NCBI GenBank assembly: GCA_903876615.1
Contig: CAIRAS010000264.1
Coordinates: forward strand, 1 to 11,669
Source of the DNA: an uncultured Holophagaceae bacterium
Lineage (GTDB): Bacteria; Acidobacteriota; Holophagae; Holophagales; Holophagaceae
Length of the DNA stretch: 11,669 bases
Reading direction: 5' to 3'
Shown here: positions 1 to 7,300 of the stretch, one piece after another
How positions within the stretch are numbered: position 1 is the stretch's first letter
Layout: each line of letters begins with the position of its first letter
The notes under the pieces: generated by a model
Databases searched by the model: none
What the model was told of the DNA's origin: nothing
Seen by the model: only the letters and a program-made list of their open reading frames with translations
Program-made: the position numbers and the translations under genes

Positions 1-117
1 CACCATGGGCACCAGGCGGAAAGTGCCGTCCTCCTGGGGCTCCAGGTTGACGGGCTGACCGGCCTTGAACGAGGCTGGCAGGGTGACGCGGCGACGGGCA
101 TCGGGGATCAGGAGCAT
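1..117 (-). CDS. SpoVT/AbrB-type DNA-binding protein, N-terminal part (cut by window edge)
   Basis: Thirty-nine codons from an ATG at 117 run off the left edge with no stop. The protein begins MLLIPDARRRVTLPASF, followed by a stretch containing Gly-Gln-Pro-Val, a short acidic segment and Phe-Arg-Leu-Val-Pro. This order (basic 'D-x-x-x-R-V-x-L-P' strand, then a 'G-x-x-V-x-x-x-x-x-x-D-G-x-x-x-L-x-P' strand) is the swapped-hairpin fold of MazE/AbrB/SpoVT proteins, which bind DNA as dimers. Many small members are antitoxins that repress their own operon, and others are free transcription factors. The C-terminal half and any toxin partner lie outside the window, so the role cannot be settled. The start is supported by AGAGG about 7 bases upstream and by a plausible promoter at 136-163. 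Confidence 0.72.
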   Translation of the reverse strand, partial: MLLIPDARRRVTLPASFKAGQPVNLEPQEDGTFRLVPMV

Positions 118-135
118 GGGACAACCTCTGCCACA

Positions 136-163
136 AGCATACCCTTTTACCCTTTTTGGGCAA
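136..163 (-). promoter_or_regulatory. Candidate sigma-70 promoter for the AbrB-type gene
   Basis: On the minus strand TTGCCC (163-158) and TATGCT (141-136) are separated by 16 bases, which suits a housekeeping promoter. The spacer contains two near-identical copies of AAAAGGGTA. Autoregulatory AbrB/MazE proteins often bind repeats overlapping their own promoter, so these copies are a possible operator. That part is inference. The call rests on hexamer match and position only. Confidence 0.4.
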
Positions 164-225
164 GAGGGTATTCCCAACCAACCAGCGCCGCCGCCTGGAA
201 GCCCTCTGGACCCTGCGCACCCGGG

Positions 226-250
226 CTGCGGCGGAATAGCTTCGCCGCAG
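226..250. repeat. Small inverted repeat in the intergenic stretch
   Basis: CTGCGGCG (226-233) and CGCCGCAG (243-250) are a perfect 8-bp inverted repeat with a 9-base loop. Reading the plus strand, a run of six T follows at 263-268, but it starts 12 bases after the stem and no convincing plus-strand gene precedes it. I do not call it a terminator. On the minus strand it lies upstream of the AbrB-type promoter. Confidence 0.35.
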
Positions 251-266
251 ATGAAGAACTGATTTT

Positions 267-287
267 TTAACCACAAAGAACACAAAG
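267..287 (+). repeat. Outer inverted-repeat arm, left
   Basis: Twenty-one bases starting TTAACCACAAAG are the exact reverse complement of 895-915. Together the two arms bracket the whole repeat cluster, about 650 bases from end to end. Confidence 0.85.
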
Positions 288-326
288 GGTACAGAGGCGA
301 ACACCCATGGTGCCCATTACCGTTTT

Positions 327-405
327 GCGGTTATCCCCTTCATCCCCTTCATCCCTGTTGCAAAAGCTTTTGACGGGGATAAAAGGGATGAACGGGGATA
401 ACTGC
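327..405. repeat. 79-bp imperfect palindrome centred on AAGCTT
   Basis: The centre CAAAAGCTTTTG (361-372) is a perfect palindrome. The flanks continue the symmetry: GCGGTTATCCCC on the left (327-338) answers GGGGATAACTGC on the right (394-405). Between these, CATCCC/GGGATG-type blocks pair with only small offsets. Each arm is about 40 bases, so transcribed in either direction it would fold into a long hairpin. It resembles a REP/BIME-like element in architecture. A related copy lies at 11603-11641. Confidence 0.75.
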
Positions 406-661
406 CATTAAAGATCAACAGCGGATCCACAGATTGCACAGATGACACAGATTGGGCGCCGACCCACTCCCCGCAAGGGCGCCCCAGGCTGGAGCCCATG
501 CTGGATGCGCCCTTTGCCCTATCCCCGTTCTCCCCGTGCATCCCCGGCTAAGAAGCTTTTCCGACCCAAGCACCCAGGCCGTTCTCCGCTCTCCTCAGCG
601 CCTCGGTTGTCCTCTGCGTTCCTCCCTTTCTTTTCAGCTACTAACCAGGAAAAACTGATTA

Positions 662-688
662 ACCACGAAGACACGAAGACACGAAGAA
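662..688 (+). repeat. Inner inverted-repeat arm, left (ACACGAAG type)
   Basis: Twenty-seven bases beginning ACCACGAAG are the exact reverse complement of 783-809, with a 94-base unpaired middle. Each arm itself contains three degenerate copies of a 9-bp ACACGAAG-type unit. Confidence 0.85.
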
Positions 689-782
689 CTCAAGGGGAGG
701 TAGCTGGTCCGTCCCTGCCCATGGCAGATCGGCTTGCCCCCAAAAACAACCAGCAGCCAACCATCCCCTCGTTGCTCAGCTT

Positions 783-809
783 TTCTTCGTGTCTTCGTGT
801 CTTCGTGGT
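783..809 (-). repeat. Inner inverted-repeat arm, right (ACACGAAG type)
   Basis: Exact reverse complement of 662-688. The pair is nested inside the outer 21-bp arms at 267-287 and 895-915. Confidence 0.85.
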
Positions 810-867
810 GATCTTTTTTGCTTTATCCGGGAATTCCTTTCTTTTCAGCCACCCCTTGCCTGTTTTC

Positions 868-915
868 CTTTGTGTTCTTTGTGTTCTTTGTGTTCTTTGT
901 GTTCTTTGTGGTTAA
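868..915 (-). repeat. 9-bp tandem array and outer inverted-repeat arm, right
   Basis: The 9-bp unit TTTGTGTTC is repeated four times and ends in TTTGTGGTTAA. The final 21 bases (895-915) are the reverse complement of 267-287. In translation this gives the artefactual run Leu-Cys-Val-Leu-Cys-Val. It lies 36 bases beyond the stop codon of the STAS gene, in the position where that gene's transcript would end, but it has no classical stem plus U-run. Confidence 0.85.
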
Positions 916-951
916 TTCGCTCTTCTTGCCGAGCCAGTCTTTCTCTGTGGA

Positions 952-1293
952 TTAGGCGTTCCGCAAAGCCCCTTCGCAGCAGATTTCGGGGTACAAGCTG
1001 AAGGCCTGTTCCAGGCGGGTCAGGCGGAGGCTCTGCAGGACCGGTGCGGAGGGGTTATGCACTTCCAGCTTGCGGCCCAGGTGCGCGGCCTGGAGCTGCA
1101 AGTCCAGCAGGGCCGACAGGCCGCTGGAGTCCAGGTAGGACACCCCGGCCAGGTCCAGCCGCAAGGGACTGCCGGTGTCCCCCCGCAGCAGGGCCACGCC
1201 CGCCCGCACCAGCGCCTGGGCCTCCGCAAAGTCCACCGGCCCCCGCACCCGCAGCCAGGTCCCCTCCGCATCCTCCACCACCTGCACCTGCAT
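952..1293 (-). CDS. STAS-domain protein (anti-sigma-factor-antagonist-like)
   Basis: A 113-residue protein that is almost entirely one STAS domain, the fold of SpoIIAA and RsbV. It shows a beta strand (TWLRVRGPVDF), a helix, the strand LRLDLAGVSYLDSSGL and a closing helix region. In this family the loop Asp-Ser-Ser-Gly (here 55-58) carries the serine phosphorylated by a partner anti-sigma kinase. Ser56 directly after Asp is the likely site, so the residues for a phospho-switch are present. The start was set at the second in-frame ATG because GGGAGG lies about 4 bases before it, and the extra 20 residues from an ATG at 1353 do not look like STAS sequence. It follows the giant fibre gene by 64 bases in the same direction. 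No anti-sigma kinase, phosphatase or sigma factor is visible here, so its partner is unknown. It could instead belong to a surface-signalling or scaffold complex. Confidence 0.85.
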   Translation of the reverse strand: MQVQVVEDAEGTWLRVRGPVDFAEAQALVRAGVALLRGDTGSPLRLDLAGVSYLDSSGLSALLDLQLQAAHLGRKLEVHNPSAPVLQSLRLTRLEQAFSLYPEICCEGALRNA

Positions 1294-1308
1294 CCCGCCT
1301 CCCAATCC

Positions 1309-1341
1309 AGCGGCCCGCCCAGTCACCCGGGTCGGGCCGCT
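1309..1341 (-). other. Hairpin between fibre gene and STAS gene
   Basis: AGCGGCCCG and CGGGCCGCT form a perfect 9-bp GC-rich stem with a 15-base loop, in the 64-base gap after the fibre stop codon. No U-run follows. It may therefore reduce read-through or protect the 3' end of the fibre message, rather than act as an intrinsic terminator. It ends a few bases before the STAS ribosome binding site. Confidence 0.5.
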
Positions 1342-1357
1342 TGAAACAATCACCGTG

Positions 1358-4300
1358 CTACTTCTTCAGCAGCGCCTTGATCTCCGCCAGCTCCGCCTTG
1401 AGGGTGTCCAGCTCCGAGCGCAGCTGATCGTTCTCGGCCTTGAGTTCCTTGGTGGCGTTGATGAGGGGCATGACCAGGTTGGTATAGGTGAGGCTGTAGA
1501 AGCCCTCCGGCGTGGTTGGCGCATGGAGGGCGTGGAACGTTGTCCCCACGGACTGGGCTGCGGCTTCCACTTCCTGAGCGATCAGTCCTTCATGCGTGAC
1601 CGTGGGCTGGGCGGTGAAGCTGTAGGTCACAGGACGCAGTTTCTGGATGAACGCCAGGCCTAGGGAGGAATCAGCAATATTCTGCTTCAGGCGCAGATCG
1701 GAGGGATTCGTCCAGCCGACCGCGCCCTCGATGACTGTTACAGACGCATTCCCGATCCGAACCGTGTTGTTGGCGGCGACGGTAGCCCCATTCCCGATTG
1801 CAGTGGCGTTCGAGATACTGCTTCCGCCAGCTGAAGCTGACGTTCCGATGGCGGTATTATAGGTCCCGGCGGTCTTGGCCGAATCGCCAATTGCAACGGA
1901 GTAGCTCGTACCGTTGTTGCCGCTCGTCGTATCTGCCTTATATCCTACCATTACATTGTGACTCCCGATCTTGAGAATAGTCCCACCAGCTAGCTCGCCC
2001 ACCAACGTGTTATAGCTGCCAGAGGTAACAGTCGCCCCTGCGGAGTCTCCGACCGCCACATTATGGGTAGCGGGAGAACCGTCAGCGGCGTTGCCAGCGA
2101 CAAGCAGGGCTTGATAGCCAATAGCGGTGTTGGAACTGGACCAGTCAACAGATACTCCATTTAGCGCTTGATACCCGTAGGCTGTATTGTTTGATTCATT
2201 CGTAGTCTTTGGCATCGCTCCAGTCCCGCCAACGGTATTGAGGTTGGCATCTGAGGTCACGCCGCCGCCGCCGCCGGCTGCTGCCCAGACCGGTAATCCA
2301 CTGGCAAGGGTGAGCACTTGTCCATCCGTGCCCTTGGCAAGTTTTGCAAGCGTCGGTGTTGCGTTGGCATACAAAATGTCTCCAGCGGTGTAGCTACTGA
2401 TTCCCGTGCCGCCGTTGGCGACGGCCACGAGGCCGGTAACGTTGGCGGCGCTGCCGGCGATATTGTTGATCCAGGTGGGTGCGCCCGTGCCGCCGCTCAC
2501 CAGCACCTGCCCGGAAGTACCCGCCGCACTAAAGCCGCTGGCGCCGGTAGCCGACTGGTAGGGCACCGCACCCGCAACCCCGCCCGCCAGGTTGGTGGCC
2601 GTGGTGGCAGTGGCCGGAGCAGCCCAGGAGAGCACGCCGCTGCCATTGGTGGTCAGCACCTGATTAAGGGTACCCGCCGTAGCCGGGAGGGTCAGCGTGT
2701 AACCGCTTGGCGTGGTTGGCGCCTGAAGGCCGATATAGCCCGAGGTCGAGCCAGCGAGGTAGAGGCCGGTCCAGGCGTTCGTGGTGGAGCCAAGAGCAGC
2801 CGACTTGTTCTTACCCGGTACCACTTCCGTGATGGCGGGCAAATACCCTGCCGAGCCGTCACCACCGATAACCACCTGGTTGTCTGCCGTAGCTGTTGCG
2901 CCAGCACCAATGGCAATCTGGTTTGTACCTGCAGATGTGCCGCCTGCCCCGGTCCCGATGGAAGTGTTGTAGCTTCCTGTACGGAGTGCGTTCCCGGAGC
3001 TTCTGCCTACAGCAACATTGTACGCGCCGGATGTCAGCATATACATCGCATTGCCGCCAACAGCCGTATTCTGAGTTCCTGAACTTGCAGCAAGCGCCGA
3101 TATTCCGACTGCAACACTGTCAGAAACAGTACCAGTAACAGCACTCATTGCCTGATAGCCGACTGCAACATTAGAACCGCCGGTGGTTAGTCCGGCACCG
3201 GCACCTGTACCTATGGCCGTGTTATAGCTTGCCACTGTAGAACCTGATGAAGCGGGTTCCTTTAACGAACTCAACGCAGAGTTTCCAACAGCGGTATTAT
3301 GAATACCCGAGTTTGCAAGATTACCGGTTAATGCTTTTAAGGCGTCGCTCCCCAAAGCCGTATTGCCCAGACTGTTGCTTCCCACCAAAGCAGCCAGGGC
3401 GTTCAGACCACCACCCGAATTGTTGGTCCCTACTGAGCTTGCGAGCGGCGCGACCCAGGAAGCGGCTGAGCCACTCGTGGTGAGGTATTTCCCAATATTC
3501 CCCGTCTGCGACGGCAGTCCTGAAGAGGCGACAGAGGCCCAAGTCGTGCCATCCGAGGTGAGGACGTTTCCCATCGTCCCAGGCGCCACAGCCTGCAGGG
3601 CGCTGGTGCCGTTACCCAGTAGGACGTTGTTGAGGGTGAGCGTTGTGGACCCCGTGCCACCACTGGCGACGGGCACCATGCCCAGGCTGATGGTGTTGGT
3701 CGTGCGCGACAGGGGTGAACTGAAGGTAAGGGCGTTTTCCTTACTGGTATCCGTCGGGTGCACATGATCCTGCCGCGCAACAGTCGTGCTGGTCCCCACT
3801 GCCGCCGAGCCGTCCATGGGTGATGTGGTGCTGGCCAACCCGGTGATGCTGTTGAATGAGGTTCCGGTGGCGACACCCAGGCTGGGCGTTGTGAACGAGG
3901 GCGAGGCAAGGGGGGCCGCTCCCGAGACATCGGCCACCGAGAGAGTGGCCCAAGCAGGGGCCGCACTAACGGCGCCGGTGCCGGTCTGGGTCAGGACCTG
4001 CTTCGTCGCGCTTGTGTTCCCAGCGAGGCGTGCCGCGGTGTTCGCCGCACTGCCGTAGACGAGGTCGCCTAGGATCGTGATCGGTGACAAGGCGTTGAAG
4101 GCCGCCGCGGGTGTTGTCTCTCCAGTGCCGCCGTAGCCGATCCCGATAGGTCCGGCATCACCCGTACCCAGGAGGCTATTGCCCCCCACGGTCTTGAGGT
4201 TGGTCCCACTGGCCAGCGCGGCCTGCTTTCCATTAAAGGTGCTCCAGTCTGCTGCGGTGAGGTACCCGGGAACACCCGAGGCTGCGGGCGCCATGCTGAT

Positions 4301-7300
4301 GGCGGGCGTGGCGCCACCACTGGAGACCACGGGCGCCGTGCCGGTGACACTGGTGACCCCACCCGCGGCCGGACTGGTCCAGGACAGGGTGCCGCTGCCG
4401 TTGGTGGTGAGGACCTGGTTGCTGGTGCCCGCCGTATCCGGCAGGGTCAGGGTGTAGCTGGTGCCCACCGTGGCTGGCGACTGCACCTTGATGGCGTTGG
4501 TCCCGCCGGTGGCGGCAAGGTAGAAGCTCTTCCAGGCATTGGAGGCGGAACCCAGGGTGGTGGCATTGTTCGCACCCGGGACAACCTCAACCAAAGTTGG
4601 CACGGTGGGCCCGGGGCTACCCAGCACCATCTGGTTGTCCTTGGTGGCCCTGGCGCGGGCGCCGATGGCGATCTGGTTGGTTGTTTCGATGGCCCCGGTC
4701 ACCCAGGTCCCACCAGATTGCGCCCCGATGAAGACGCTGTTGGCAGCGCCGGTGTAGATGCCCGGGCCGGAGCCATCGCCACCTTCGCCCGCACTGCTGC
4801 CGATGGCCACATTGGAGTTGCCGGTCGTCAGGCCGGCCAGCGCTGCGTAGCCGAAGGCATTGTTGGAGCCACCGGTGGTCACGGAGGACAGGGCGCTCCC
4901 ACCCACGGCATTGTTGGCGCTGGCGGTCGTGTTGGCGGTGAGGGCCAGTTTGCCGATGGCCACGTTGTCACTGCCGACGGTATCGGCATAGAGCGCATAG
5001 CTGCCCACCGCCACATTGCTGGTGGCGGTGGTGATCCTCGCAAGGGCACTGCCGCCGATGCCGGTGTTGTCGGTACCGGTGAGCGTAAAGTTGCCGGCAA
5101 GGATGCCCAGATACACGTTGGTGTTGCCCGAGACCGGCCCATAGGCATGCAGGAAGCTCGAGCTGCCTGAGCCGCTCTCGTATTGGAGGCTGATGGCTGA
5201 GCTTGCCCCTGCCGAAGCCTTGGGCAGGAGCTGATTCCAGCCAGGGGCAACCCAGCTGCGCACACCAGCCGCAGTGGAGGCCAAGAGGTAGCCGTTGGTG
5301 CCAGGGGTCCCCAGGCTGGCTTCCTTGGCCTTGAAGATGGCCCAGTCAGCGGCCGTGAGGTAGCCGGGGATTCCGGAGGCTGCGGCCGCCATGCTGATGG
5401 CCGGGGTGGCACCCCCGCTGGAGACCACCGGTGCCGTACCCGTGACGCTGGTGACCCCGCCCGCGGCCGGGCTGGTCCAGGACAAGGCGCCGCTGCCGTT
5501 GGTGGTGAGCACCTGACTGGCCGTGCCTGCGGTCGTCGGCAGGGTGAGGGTGTAGCTAGAAGCCACGGTGGCAGGGGCGGCCATGGCGATCGCATTGGTC
5601 CCCCCGGTGGCGGCGAGGTAGAGGCCGTTCCAGGCATTTGAGGCCGAGCCCAGGCTGGCGGCGTTGTTCTTGGCGGGAATGACGCTGGCCAGGCTGCTGG
5701 CTGTGGTGGTTCCGAGCTGCACCTGGGTGATGGCGTCTTCGCCGAGCACCACCTTGTTGTCGGCGTCCACGATGGCGCCGGAGCCGATGGCGATCTGGTG
5801 GTTCCCCGTCGCGGTGCCCTTGGCGCCGAAGCCGACAAAGACGTTGTTGGCACCGGCGGCGGTGGTGCTGCCCGAGCCCGAGCCCACCGCGACGTTGTTC
5901 GAGCCCGTGGCTCCCGGCAGGGCCGCGTTGCCGATGGCAACCGAGTGGTTGCCCTTCAGGCTGCCGCCGGCCGAATACCCGATCACGACGTTGTAGGCCG
6001 CGGTGCCGCTGGACCCCGCGCCGGCGCCCATGGCAGTGGCGCCGAGGACCACATTGTAGGCCCCGCTTGTGAGCCCGAAGCCCGCGTGGTAGCCGGCCCC
6101 GACCTGGTAGCTGCCCGTGGCGTAGGTCAGCGAGTCCACGCCCACCGCCGAGTTGTAGCTGCCGATCGTGGAGTTGGAGAGGGCATAGGCACCGAGCGCC
6201 ACGTTGTAGTTGTAGGCACTGGCAAAGCCGAGGGCCTGGTAGCCGAGGGCCGTGTTGTTGGTCCCCGTTCCGACGGAGCCCAGGGCCTGGACCCCGCCCC
6301 GCGTGTTGTTCGATGCGGTCATGCCATAACTGAGCAGGTCGGAGGGGAGCGCCCAGGCGTACTGGGAGGTGGCGTTCATGTAGAGCGCCTTCCAGGGGGC
6401 CGTGGGCTTCGCAAGGCTCGCCAGCGTGGTGGCCCCGGAGGCGTAGAGGAGGTCCCCAACCGTGTAGCTGGCCAGGCCCGTGCCGCCCTTGGCCACGGGC
6501 AGCGTGCCGGTGACGTCAGTGGTGAGGTCCACGGCTGCGCCGCTGGTGGCGGAGGTCAGGCGGCCCTGGGCATCCACGGCAATGTTGGCCCGGGTGTAGC
6601 TGCCCGCGGTGACGGCCGTGTTGGCGAGGCTGAGGGTGCCGGTGGTGGTGATGGGGCCGCCGGTCAGGCCGGTGCCCGCCGCCACGCTGGTCACGCTGCC
6701 CGTGGCCGCCGTCGTGGGGGCCCACTTGGCGCCGTTCCAGCCCAGCACCTTGCCCGTACCATTGCCCGCGAGGGTGACATCGGTGAGGTCCGCGCTGGTC
6801 AGGGTCACGGTGCCGGTCTTGCCGGCCACGCTGGCCACGGTCTGGGTCTGGCTGATCTTCTGCCAGGCGGTGCCGTTGGAGATCAGCCAGTCACCCACGC
6901 CAAAGACGAGACCCGTACCGGTCTCGGTGCCGGCAGCGCCGATGATGTAGTAGTTGCCCGAGGCCTCCACGGGCACCGTCGGGTTGCCCGTGAGCACCTT
7001 CTCGCCCTTGTAGGTGAGACCGCTGATGGGCAGCAGCGCCGTCGGGATCTTGCCCGTCCCGTCCAGCACTGGCACGTTGCCACTGCTGGTCCCGGTGTCC
7101 GCCACAGCTGCGGTGCCTAGGCCGAGGTTGCTGCGGGCGCCCGGTGCGTCCGAGGCCCCGGTGCCACCGTTGACCACGGCCACAATGCCCGTGACATTGG
7201 CGGCGGTGCCCGTGACGTTGCCCGCCACGTTGCCCGTGAGGCTGCCGGTGACGTTGCCCGTGAGGTTGGCCGTGATGGTGCCCGCCGCGAAGTTGCCGGA

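Larger units (their letters stand above)
267..915. repeat. Cluster of intergenic repeat families, no gene
   Basis: This block has no supportable gene and is built largely from short repeat motifs. At 267-297 a CCACAAAGAACACAAAG-type unit occurs. At 327-405 there is a large palindrome. At 423-454 three degenerate (C)ACAGATT units follow one another. At 519-560 there is an ATCCCCGTTC/TCCCCGTGCATCCCC unit followed by AAGCTTTT. At 591-630 lies a CTCAGCGCCTCGG/CCTCTGCGTTCC unit. ACACGAAG arms sit at 662-688 and 783-809, and TTTGTGTTC units at 868-915. A 14-bp direct repeat, CCTTTCTTTTCAGC, occurs at 625-638 and 836-849. Such motifs are scattered between genes in many environmental bacterial genomes, and I know of no assigned function. 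Open frames here (for example 442-915) only translate the repeats. Confidence 0.8.

Noticed and set aside
180..239. Plus-strand coding remnant ending LEALWTLRTRAAAE then stop
   Set aside because: The tail looks protein-like, but the frame upstream runs through the AbrB promoter region with no start and no recognisable domain. Sixty bases are too few to support a pseudogene.
65..262. Small plus-strand open frame near the left edge
   Set aside because: Its first third is antisense to the AbrB-type gene, and the rest is proline-rich with no start signal.
442..915. Open frame with Cys-Val-Leu-Cys-Val-Leu repeats and a possible membrane segment
   Set aside because: The peptide is a translation of the 9-bp TTTGTGTTC and CTTCGTGT intergenic repeats. 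It has no credible start context, and base use is set by the repeats, not by coding.
663..915. CRISPR array
   Set aside because: The direct repeats are 9-bp units with no spacers, and the longer repeats are inverted and present only as pairs. No cas gene is seen.
1294..1353. Longer STAS protein starting at 1353
   Set aside because: The extra 20 residues overlap the intergenic hairpin and show no STAS-like sequence, and the strong GGGAGG site precedes the internal ATG at 1293.
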